In this document: positions 1 to 9,544 of the stretch, in pieces
Numbering within the stretch: the first letter of the stretch is position 1
How the letters are laid out: the number at the start of each line of letters is the position of its first letter
Source of the DNA: Anticarsia gemmatalis
Taxonomy: Eukaryota > Arthropoda > Insecta > Lepidoptera > Erebidae
Assembly (NCBI RefSeq): GCF_050436995.1
Contig: NC_134745.1
Span: 14,322,001 to 14,386,000 of the forward strand
Reading direction: 5' to 3'
DNA length: 64,000 nucleotides
Translations under genes and position numbers: made by a program
Notes under the pieces: model-generated
The model's database searches: none
Told to the model about the DNA's origin: nothing
The model's input: the letters and a program-made list of their open reading frames with translations, nothing else

Positions 1-227
1 ACTACTAATACTATCGATAGTATCGATACTATTGATAGTGTTCACTTCGATAGTATCGACAGTATCGATAGTATCGAGAGTATCGATAGTTTTGCCCTAT
101 CGATAGTCGTTAAACTTACGATAGTATTGCTTGTTTATAAAGTAAATTGTTTTCAATTTTTTTGCATATATATTTGTAAAAGGCAAATTGAGGCCTTCAT
201 ACAATTGTTAAGAAATATTGAAGATAT

Positions 228-261
<34 letters not shown>

Positions 262-815
262 GGCAAGAATGGCTCGTTTAAAGTTATAAGATGTTACTTA
301 CCTTTAATATTTGATGTATATGAACTATGCATATTCGTATCGTCTTCAGTGAATGTGTATAATATTGTTTCATTGTCGTCCATAGCGTAATTCGTCCGCA
401 AGCTCTGAACTGAACTGAACAATCAACATACCTACATAAATTTATGTCCTGACTAGGTGTTATTTTATCTCCAGACGATAGCATCGAAAATACGTCGATA
501 GTTACTAAAACAAAACTATCGATACTATCGAACCGCGTCGATAGATCATAGATAGTATCGATAGTATCGCGCATTCTAAATGATACTTTCGATAATATCG
601 ATAGTATCGCTAGTATGGTATCGCAATAGTATCGATACTATCGATAGTAATCGACAAACTTCAATAGTATCGCCTAATTTATACTATCGATAATATCGAT
701 AGTATCGATAGTATTGCAGAATTTCGATATTTTCGATAGGACTATTCGCGCTATCGACTATTTTCCAAGGTCAACTATCGATAGCGAAACTATCGCTATT
801 GCAACAACACTACAG
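1..815. repeat. TATCGATA-rich satellite-like array
   Basis: Two blocks (about 10-125 and 470-800) consist of degenerate copies of a 9-10 bp unit built on TATCGATAGT. The perfect palindromic octamer TATCGATA occurs 14 times, at 12, 21, 63, 81, 98, 517, 556, 596, 630, 639, 685, 694, 703 and 776. The octamer equals the DRE motif bound by DREF in insects and contains the CGATA core used by BEAF-type insulator proteins (family knowledge). It may be only a simple satellite, possibly grown from a MITE end that carries the same motif (compare 39787-39892). The spacer between the blocks is unrelated AT-rich sequence. Confidence 0.8.
229..262. repeat. (TA)n microsatellite
   Basis: An almost pure TA dinucleotide run lies between the two TATCGATA blocks. 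Confidence 0.95.
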
Positions 816-1154
816 AGAATGCCAAATCGTTATATGATTAATATATGGCATCTACCATAGAGTAGAAGGAGTTTAGGTGGAGTTTAGGTTCACCACAACG
901 TGTATTATAATTTTTCATTAACCCAGTCAACTACCCAATTGTCCGGATCGCAACAAGTGGCATTATCTGGTATCTGCTCATTCTTATGGGAAAAGGTGGA
1001 TTTTATATATAGAAATTATTTTCACTTGCAAGTGTTGTGTCAGAATCAAAGTGGTGAAACTCTGCATGTCTGAGAGTTCTTTAAAACAATTTTGGTCAGA
1101 CGAACTTTGTAGTTTTAAGCCCGAGTTCCAGATTAAGGGAAGGGCTACCCTTAC

Positions 1155-1205
1155 TTTGGAAGCGGACCCTTGTCCAGCAGAGGGATGATAATGGGCTAAG
1201 TTTAT
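1155..1205 (+). repeat. SINE/LINE 3'-tail fragment
   Basis: The fragment contains ACCCTTGTCCAGCAGAGGGA followed by ATGATAATGGGC. It is related to the 3' end of the RTE-type LINE at 55801-55840 and to the other CCAGCAGTGG tails in this window. Confidence 0.6.
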
Positions 1206-2507
1206 TTAATCGGCATCTGCGTTAATTCCCGTTAATAGTTATATTTCTGTTGACTAAATATTAATTAACCTTACTCGCGCGATTTTCTACTTTTATCGAG
1301 CCAGCTATGTTTCGTGGATAATTTGTCAGCATCTCAGTACGAAAGCAATACAACGACCCAGTAGTAAAGATTACACTCAATATAGTAAAAAGAATTTACA
1401 ATTTTGTCCAGATCCCCTATTAATCACGGGAGCTGTCGCACGGCGCGTCACACTCCGTGCTTCTCCAAACTTTTTCCAAATTGTGGCGGGGTAACCACCG
1501 TGGCGGAAAAAGGTTTAGGGGCGGAATATTTTGGCCATTACCACTCCAACTCACTAACTAGATGAGTTTTGTACTTGTCGATAAAGTTTAGAGACCTGGA
1601 GAATTTTGACATTTACGAATCTTGAGTATTATTCCATATTAATTTTGTTAAAAATAGAAACACACTTCAACTGTTCATTCGTTTCGAAAGAAGACCTTTG
1701 CTGGGCAATAGTGTTGGGTTAAATTACGGTTTTCTAAATATTAAATTAATTTAAAAAACACTGCAAAATGTTAGTTTTTGTTTAGTTCAATTTTAAGTTC
1801 AGAGTAAAAACTTTTATGTCCTCTCAAAATTTTAAACAATTTTTCTATCATTATTAAAAAAATAGTAATATCATACCTTTTGGTGGGCCCTGGTAATAAT
1901 CTCTCTATACATAAACATACATAGTGTCTTTTAGCACTGCTCATAACACAACATTAACAGTTATCACCAAGAAAACGTTTCAATTTCAAGTATACCAAGA
2001 ACACAATCCCAACGACAAACTAAAGTTCAACAGCCTGTGAATGAAATAATACTTCGTATCGTAGTGACATCCGCCCGAACTAGTTGCACTACACCGTGGC
2101 ATTTCAACAACTCTGACATGTTACCAACTATGCACTCCGAGTTCAAGTGTAAAGTGTAGTGTTATCATTGTTTCGGTTATTTCCTGTGCTCTCAAAGTTT
2201 TGAAAGTGCTTGGTTTATGGTGATGGGAAATGATGGTTTATTTCGAAACGCATTTTGGTTAAAGATAACTTCTGTAGCTTGAATCTCTACGACTACCGAC
2301 AACCGGCTGGCTTTTGAGAAATTTTACACAAGAATCTGTTTAGCGCTTCTACCGGGCTCCGTAAGAACTATTTGGCAATACATTTTTAATGACTAACTCT
2401 TTAATTTGACAGTACAGACTGTTGAATTACGCTACAGATGTTATGATATACAGGAATTATTTATTTACTTTAAATCTACAAATCCTTTCAGTTACTAATG
2501 ATGAATC

Positions 2508-3612
2508 CAGTGGCGGATTTGCCCTAAGGCCCAGTAGGCCCAGGCCTAGGGCGGCTAGATATTAAGGGCGGCACTTCGTGACAAACAATCGGGCAACTGC
2601 GAGTCGGACATTTTGTTGGAGAAACAAGAGAAAAATTCGATTATTTCGAGTTATAAGCCAGTAAACTGTCCTTCGTGCAGGAATATGACAAAGATTTTCG
2701 ACGCGTTCGAAAGCGTAAGCTGCTTCCTGGTGAAATAAATACAGGTGAAGAGACGGAACAACAAAGTGGCCGAGAAAATTTTAGAATAAATACCTTTTTG
2801 GTAATAATTGACACATAGTCAGAAGAACTAAAAAGGTCCGGGATGCATATAAACTGCTCTATGATAAATTTTACTTTATTATTAACCTGACGAATCTAAG
2901 CATCTCGGAAGTCGAAGAGAAGGCCAAAGCATTCCAAATAATTTATCCTACTGACTTAGAAGAAAATTTTACAAAAGAATGTCTTCATTTTCGTTCTCAC
3001 CGCAGCATAAAAAATGAGGAGCGAAAGAGTGCAGTCAGTTTATTGAAACGGTTACGAACTGAAGGTCTTGAAATCATTTACCCAAACGTGGACATTGCTC
3101 TTCGTATGTGTGTGTGTACACCTGCCAGTAACTATACAGGAGAAATATCGTTTTCTTGTTTGCGCAGAGTCAAAAACTATTTACGCACCACAATGACGGA
3201 GCAGAGGTTAAACGATCTTGCCCTGCTTAACATAGAAGCTGATTTTTTAACCAAATTAGATTGCGAAGATTTGATAAATAATTTTGCTGCGCTTAAGTGC
3301 AGACGAGTTTTGTACCATTACGTAATACAACTAAGTAAACAATTAAGTAATAAATACTATGACCTTTTCAAATGTTTTATTGATGTAAGTATCTAATCAC
3401 CCCTAAAACCTCGGAAAATACTTATTATAAACTAGCAGCTTATAGTTAACATTAATTAATTTGTTTAAACAATTAAAAGACTGGATATAGTTAGTCAATT
3501 CTTTATTGTCAATAAAAAACTATGTATCCAGTCTACATGTATGATGGATTCTGAAAAAGGGGCGGCACAGGGCATGGGGCCTATAGCGGCTAGGACTGCA
3601 AATCCGCCACTG
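2508..3612 (+). mobile_element. hAT-superfamily transposon, decayed copy
   Basis: The ends are perfect 15-bp inverted repeats, CAGTGGCGGATTTGC at 2508-2522 and its complement at 3598-3612. They are flanked by 8-bp target duplications, GATGAATC (2500-2507) and GGTGAATC (3613-3620), which differ at one base. An 8-bp duplication and CAGTGGCG-type ends are typical of hAT elements. At 1.1 kb the element is shorter than an autonomous hAT and carries only the 3' part of a transposase gene. The diverged duplication and a broken frame mark it as an old, inactive insertion in the receptor intron. Confidence 0.9.
2640..3396 (+). pseudogene. hAT transposase C-terminal fragment (ZMYM1-like)
   Basis: The frame open from about 2838 to 3396 encodes LLYDKFYFIINLTNLSISE near the start and a C-terminal segment ISFSCLRRVKNYLRTTM followed by ERLNDLALL-like residues. 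This is the pattern of the hAT C-terminal dimerisation region (SFSxLRRIKxYLRxTM.xxRLxxLALL). Upstream coding continues with RENFRINTFLVIIDT, but that frame meets a TAG at about 2818 and then shifts near 2840. The N-terminal zinc finger and most of the RNase H-like catalytic core are absent. The protein is broken and non-functional, and resembles transposases often annotated as zinc finger MYM-type protein 1-like. Confidence 0.82.
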
Positions 3613-4383
3613 GGTGAATCCATTTTTCAACATTAAAAACAGGCCTGTCTTTTACAACTTTCCATTCACGATCGTACACAGAAGGACAATCCAAGACGAA
3701 ACAATATTGAAGGATAGAAAGAAATAAGTGAAGGTGAGGTTTCCAAAGACGATGTAGGTTAGAGCGAAGTAGAGGAGAACGATTGGGCACCACTACCATT
3801 TGGGGGTGAAATAGCAAGGAAGAGATAGATAGAACACCTCTCCAGTTGTACGTGAAAGTTAATATGACATAAATCACAAAACGTATAAGTTTAAGGGTTA
3901 GTATGATATATTCCCCCATCGTTTTATTTCCGACGCCTAATATTTTAATGTGAGTTCCTCGTTCTTGTCACACTTGCAGTTTTTATCGAGAAACTTTTTG
4001 TGATTGAATCTTATCCCTTTTATGGGAAACGTGACGCGATTTTTTATTGCGTAGGTAAAAAGTTGAATTATACTCTTTTTAAATTATTTTATTAACTTTT
4101 TTCTGTTTGTTTGGTTTGGAAACGAGTTGTAAAATTAATAATAAAAATTGCAGAGATGTTGATAGTAGAAAACTAACAGTGTTTTATATGCTTCAAAAAA
4201 TTGTAAAGTCTGAAAAATATGTGCTTGAATAAACGCAATCGTTTACTTATAATACATTATAGAAAGACATAAGTGACAAGAAAAAAGTGTTAGAAGCTGA
4301 TGATTTATGTATTAACAATATCATATATAGTGAAACTTAGTCTAATTGTTTACATACATGTTATCGAGAGTTAGCAAAGCCAG

Positions 4384-4404
4384 TCAAGGTCAAGTTCAAG
4401 GTCA
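4384..4404 (+). promoter_or_regulatory. Two tandem TCAAGGTCA sites
   Basis: TCAAGGTCA occurs at 4384-4392 and again at 4396-4404, 12 bp apart start to start in the same orientation. The nonamer matches the monomeric nuclear-receptor half-site of the FTZ-F1/ERR type. A palindromic CRE (TGACGTCA, 4451-4458) lies 47 bp away. Function is inferred from motif match only. Confidence 0.35.
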
Positions 4405-5484
4405 CTCGGCCGTTTCACGTGAAATATCAAATAAAGTAAGAGCGTTAATCTGACGTCATCCTATTAGCCAAATTGAAAGTGTCCCCGGGCTATTCCCCAA
4501 ACTTTGGGATCGACGACAAATCCTTATGACGGAAAATTAACAAATTCCCTTCCGTTCTAATGCTGGATATTTTTTGGGTTGACCTTTTTTAATCGAACAC
4601 AGAAATCTCTTATATTTATTTTATAAACTTTTTTAGGAATTTTCTGTCTAATTGAAAGAACATTGTTACGCTCAATTTGGTGCTGGATTTTTATTAATAT
4701 TTTATTAGTGAAGAGATTTTTAAAGATTGGACAGTGAGTAGCACAATTATTAAGACCACAGACAAGTGTTGAAATACGAAGCTTCGGGAAACAATACAAG
4801 CAATTGGTTAAAGGAAATATTTTTGTACAATTTCAACAGCGATTTTCATATAAACATAGATAAAATCATCCCACAGGATTAGACAGAAACCAAAAATCCA
4901 ACAGTGATTTTCATTCTTTCCCAAAATAAATATATTCTCTAGTACAATATTCTTGGCATCAAAAATCCACCCAATCCAGGCAGGGACTTAAGCCTCCACA
5001 AACCGCCGGGACTGTCCAATTCAACGTAGCTTTTTGACTTAGTCGGCTGAAATGTTTCAAAATTGCTCTTCAAAGAATAATGCAGCGACAAAGAATCAAT
5101 TCTATAGAGAACTCCATTTCAAGTTTCCCCACTAAATCTTAACGTATTTAGTGCCACATAAATTGGCACCGTTTTAAAATTGGTCTCACCCAGGGACATT
5201 AAGATGGTCCATAAATGTTGCCATAAAAATTTGCTTGAAATAAAATCTGCTTTGATATTCAAATTCTTTTTCAAACTCTGTTAGGAAACGAATTTTAGAT
5301 TTCCTTTTGATTTTGGTGGGAAAATTGGTGTTTTCTTGTTAGGAATGTTCTCCGTTCATGTTACAAATTGGACAAAATTATTTGAATCGGATAATCTTTA
5401 ATCTTTAATTTTAATGAGAGTATAGAAGGAATACCGATGATATATTTTTCATGAAATTAAACAAGGAAGAATTATTTAATCAAG

Positions 5485-5595
5485 TCCGATTGCCGCTCTG
5501 GTTAAATAGAGTCTGCTTTTGCGAATTAAAAGATCTCGAGTTCGATTCCCGAGCTAGATAAAGTGATTTTATCATTTGTCCATGTAATTTTTTTA
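5485..5595 (+). repeat. tRNA-derived SINE fragment
   Basis: CTGGTTAAATAGAG resembles a decayed A-box region. GAGTTCGATTCCCGAG at about 5538-5553 is a good B box flanked by the arms CTCG/CGAG. No complete cloverleaf can be drawn and the 3' part is not a tRNA, so I call it a SINE head and not a tRNA gene. Confidence 0.6.
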
Positions 5596-5599
5596 ACAA

Positions 5600-5665
5600 A
5601 TTAATGTTCCACTGCTGGGCAAAGGTATCCTCCCGGAATAAGTGAGGAGCGAGGTAGATTTCATT
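5600..5665 (-). repeat. SINE tail fragment (CCAGCAGTGG family)
   Basis: The plus strand reads CCACTGCTGGGCAAAGGTAT, the complement of the common 3' tail, followed by CTCCCGGAATAAGTGAGGAG. It belongs to the same family as 16940-17180 and 58290-58400. Confidence 0.7.
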
Positions 5666-6794
5666 AAAATTAATTTTACGCAATTTTCATTTCCACTATT
5701 CACAGCGTATTATACAAATTAGAAACATAAATTGTAGATGTTTCTGGCAAATAATATTTCCTACAAATTACTAAAATAAATGATAAATTGTTTAACACAA
5801 TAACCAGGAGTTTTAAGTTAGCCGCAAAGTTCCGGATAACAGATATAATTGAATAAACAAGTTGGTTTCTGAAGTGATAGCGATGTAATTTTGTTGTAAT
5901 TCAGTTTACAAGCCGGTGGTATAATTTAAAATAAATTGGTTTTAATATAAAGAAAATTATACCAACGGCTGTAATATTTTGGAAATATGACAGTAATAGG
6001 GTAAGATAGCATAAGACTGCAATTTGAAAGCAAAACCGTTTTAAGTGATGTACCAAAGGAGCAGCTTATGCTCAGCAGTGAGAAGAATAGAGCTAAATAG
6101 ATATACAGAATTTGAGAACCGAATAGTCGGCGTCACGCACAGTTTTATAAAATATAAGACGTAACCTATTTATTTTTCAAAACACTAAAAATAATATCAT
6201 ATAAAAACCTTAGACACTAAAATATTGAAAGTTCATATTATACAAAACTTTCAACGTGACTTTATCTTACTAAGTTTTACAGTAGTTACCAATACCTAGA
6301 AATCTAATATAAAAAAGATTTGCTTAAACTCCTAAATCGCACAAAATTCATTTCCAAAACAATACAACAACGTAGGAGCAAACCATTCATTTCCCGAGCC
6401 TCCATACCTCATGTACTTAGATTTGCATATTGCATAACCGGTTACAGCAACCCGAAATAAATTGCTTGCGGTTGCGGAGCCCACAATAGTTTAATGAGTT
6501 TCGCCTTCTGGACCCATGTCTCTAAACTGTGTAGCTTTTATGTTTTATTCGTATGCTGGGCAATATTTTGGATTTAGGAGAGATTGTCAGATTGGAGCAT
6601 AGAATAGAAAGTTGAATTAGGGTTATGGTTTTGTAGTCATCCATTTCTTGAATTATTAATTGACGTTGCATTTTTTGCACTCTAGAAATTTAAGGTAATT
6701 TACTTTTTATGTAAGAGTAAATACGATGAATCCACTAAGTGACAAAAATACTTAATGATTTATTTCATTACTAAATAGATTCAATTCAACGCTT

Positions 6795-6850
6795 TGTAAA
6801 GGCTACCTCTCGGAATGAGGGAGGAGTCTAGCCTATCTATAACATTTTTT
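6795..6850 (-). repeat. Degenerate SINE tail fragment
   Basis: TAAAGGCTACCTCTCGGAAT followed by GAGGGAGGAG matches the shape of the CCAGCAGTGG-family tail with many substitutions. Confidence 0.5.
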
Positions 6851-7141
6851 TACAAACTTTGGAGATTAGACTAGGTTTGTAACCATGTCATGTATAAAAA
6901 AAGCACTAACATTTAAGTTACTTCTCTGTTACAATTACAAATGCAGACTTAAAACAATATTGCAATTTGTTACACCTTCAATAATGGTCAGTAGCATTTT
7001 CAAAACCTCTTCAATTAGATGTCCTAACTCCAGATCAGAAACTAGGTCGTAAAGGAGAACTTTTCAATTCATTCTTTCTTTTTGTCAAGTTTCAGGTAAA
7101 CAAGGCAGTCTTTTTGTTGACATTCTTATTGATCTGTCTAG

Positions 7142-7182
7142 AAAAAAGATTTGTAGAGTATTATACTCTACAAATCTTTTTT
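7142..7182. repeat. 41-bp perfect palindrome
   Basis: Arms of 20 bp at 7142-7161 and 7163-7182 are exactly complementary around a single T. The left arm contains GATTTGTAGAGTAT. It lies 327 bp past the donor of the last visible receptor exon in transcript order, so it would form a long hairpin in the pre-mRNA. Confidence 0.9.
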
Positions 7183-7508
7183 TGAAACTTTGTGTAATTG
7201 AGACTAAAGAACAAAGTTTCTCTGACATATTTCTGAATGACCTTTAAATCTTTTGTTGTTCATACAAAGCTTTTGTGGCCCGAGCTGTAGTGAAAAATAG
7301 GATTCATGTTTGATTTCCAGTTATACATACCTTACAATAGACTCTAAAAACACAAAATAGTTTCATGTATGAACCAATTTCATACATCAAATTCCTAATT
7401 TTTAACAAGTAGTTAAATGTAAAATACACAAGAAGTATTACAGTACAAAGTGTAGGAAATCACGCTTAAGTTGAATGATCTATGAATGTGTGAAAGAGAT
7501 AGACTTAC

Positions 7509-7647
7509 ATAGATATATTGAGGAAGACAGAGAGGAGGAACTCGTTGTAGATCGCCATGGAGATGAAGCGGCTCTCGTTGAACTCTGAGGGCGCTTTCCT
7601 CACCATGATGCACAGTCTGATGCCCCACATCAGGAATATTACTTCCA
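7509..7647 (-). CDS. Receptor exon: TM5 and start of TM6
   Basis: The acceptor is TTTGTTTCACAG at 7659-7648 and the donor GTAAGT at 7508-7503. The exon has 139 bp and completes a codon with the final T of the previous exon. It encodes EVIFLMWGIRLCIMVRK (TM5 and intracellular loop 3), then PSEFNESRF and AIYNEFLLSVFLNIS at the start of TM6. Leu/Trp-Gly at mid-TM5 followed by VRxxPSxFxExRxxxxAxxNE is characteristic of the GPR158/GPR179 group among class C receptors. The exon ends with AT of a split codon, so the next exon must begin in phase 2. It is the last receptor exon in this window. Confidence 0.92.
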
Positions 7648-9329
7648 CTGTGAAACAAAACGATGATTAATATTTATTTTTAACAAAAATGTTTTAAAAA
7701 AGATATATCTAGATAATAATACAGATAAAAAATCTCGTTTTATACAAAAACGATCACTACTCTACCACAATGACCATTATCCAAAACACTAAACCTAGAG
7801 AAAATATATAATACACCGGTGGTCCTGTGAGGCGAGATCCATGTTGGGATCGCCAAGTGGCGTTCTTTGGTCTCTGTTTATTCCGATGGAAAAGAGGTGT
7901 GATATTATGTACGTATGTATGTACCGGAAACCGAGAGAAAAGAGTTGCTTAATATTTAACGCAAGATTCAACCTACACAGCCTAATAATCTCATCAAATG
8001 TAATAAATTTTTCACCTCCCCTACCTAATTACTAATAATCCTTCGTAAACCTTCAAGAATCACTAGAAGCGGGTAAATACTAGGTATTACATCTAACATT
8101 ATCTTCTATAATACAGATAATAATAGAACTAGCTCTGATTACATTAGCATTTTAGATGGTAACGCGTGAATTACGACTAGATTACAGATTAGATAGAACA
8201 ATATTGAACTTAGGTGTGTCTTGAAAGTCTAAGTAAGAAGATTATTTAGTTACTGCTTGATTTTGAGTGAGAAGACAGAAAATGCTTGAGTAATCTCTGG
8301 CAGAAGTTTATCTTGATTGTTCTAAGCCTAATTATTTCATTGTTGAAATTTCATAGTGTATTGTTCTAAGAGACGAATGTACAGTATGACTAAAGTTTAA
8401 GGCGTGTGGAATATATGATAAGTGTTTTTGTGATCCTTAAAGTCAATCTGTGATAATATATCTATCAAGTTTTATATAGTGGAAAAATAAGGACAATATG
8501 AAAATTTACTTCAAATATTAGTTCTACTAAATTCGTTATTATTGGAAATGCATTAAGGTGAATTCCAAACATACATTTGGCTGAAATTAAACCGGTTTGG
8601 TCTTCATAATTATTATTATGACCACCAATATACATAAGTAAGAAAAAGACTAGATAAAAATAAAATAATACACGAACTTACTAAACAGTCCAAGTAGTAG
8701 TACTTATCTCAAGTAAATGTTAATTACAAACCCACAACGGCTACTAGCGTCGCCCAACCGTTGTCCCCGGCGAATAGACAACACATTATATTTGAATAAC
8801 TTCTACTTACTGCACTTAGTTCAGTTCACTTAATTAGTTACTTAGTATGAGATTTTATGTTTTTTAACTTTAAATAGGTTACCAGTTACTTTGTTATAAT
8901 GTATTGTTAAGTTTAAAATATACTAAGTTTTATTATATGCAATACAGTTAGTTCTAGTTTAATCCAGAAAAACAGTTTTCTCTTGATCTAACTGATCTTA
9001 TAAAATAAACATAGATTCATTTTGTAAGATCAATTGGATCATCATTTTGGATCTTATCCATGATCTATTTGTTACAAACTCACAATCGCGCTACAAAAAC
9101 TACCTAAACCAGAAACTAATTCCCTAGTCCATGGTTTTGTTTACTAACCACCAGAAGTTGATTGTTTTCCAACCACTATATTGTTTTACGTCCTTTATAA
9201 ATAAATCACGGATCTATGATATGAGATAAACATTTTAAACAGCTAAATGTATATCCTACCTCTGCATAGACCTTCAAATATAACATAATAATATGTAATG
9301 TTAAGACAATGAAATAAAAATATACTCAC
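7648..9329 (-). other. Receptor intron, 1,682 bp
   Basis: The intron runs between the TM4/ECL2 and TM5 exons. It contains one SINE piece (7822-7926) and an imperfect inverted repeat around 8988-9033 (CTGATCTTATAAAA against TTTTGTAAGATCAA). The rest is AT-rich sequence in which I see nothing. Confidence 0.85.
7822..7926 (+). repeat. Lepidopteran SINE 3' fragment (TATG-tailed)
   Basis: TTGGTCTCTGTTTATTCCGA then TGGAAAAGAGGTGTGATATT and a TATGTACGTATGTATG tail. The copy at 24828-24906 has the same order (GGTCTCTGCC, GGGAAAGAGGCGTGA, TATGTATGTATG). Confidence 0.65.
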
Positions 9330-9544
9330 AAGTAGTAAAAGAATGGTCCCACCAATCCGTATTACAAAGGTACGCTTTCAGATCGTCCTTGGTTCTCCCC
9401 ACGATGACGGCAGGGGGCGCCACCAGAGTCCTTATAGCGAGGAGCACGCAGGCCACGCCAACGATCACTCCGATCCGACGGAGAAGATACATGTCAGATA
9501 TCTTGACCGCTTTAGCTGACCTCACTTGGAATATTACTGATATC
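9330..9544 (-). CDS. Receptor exon: intracellular loop 2, TM4, ECL2
   Basis: The acceptor is TTTTGTCACCAG and the donor GTGAGT (9329-9324). The exon has 215 bp, with one base completing an Arg codon and one base left over. It encodes ISVIFQVRSAKAVKISD (loop 2), TM4 RRIGVIVGVACVLLAIRTL and extracellular loop 2 ending AYLCNTDWWDHSFTT. The single Cys of ECL2 is in the position that forms the conserved class C disulfide with the top of TM3, where FTCTARVW of the preceding exon supplies the partner. The CxxDxWD pattern agrees with GPR158-like proteins. Confidence 0.92.

Larger units (their letters stand above)
1..7508 (-). other. Intron of receptor gene (3' part, incomplete)
   Basis: This is the sequence downstream, in transcript order, of the last visible receptor exon, beginning at a GTAAGT donor. 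It holds the TATCGATA array, the hAT remnant, SINE pieces and a long palindrome. I searched it on the minus strand for an exon continuing TM6 to TM7 and found none, so the 3' exons should lie left of position 1. The stretches 830-2490, 3630-5480 and 5670-7130 contain no gene that I can recognise. Confidence 0.7.

Noticed and set aside
1..815. CRISPR array or telomeric repeat
   Set aside because: There are no regular spacers, the unit is short and self-complementary, and it is not the TTAGG insect telomere repeat.
3590..3919. 109-codon minus-strand ORF
   Set aside because: It begins inside the hAT terminal repeat region and continues into flanking DNA. It does not resemble TM7 or any other receptor exon.
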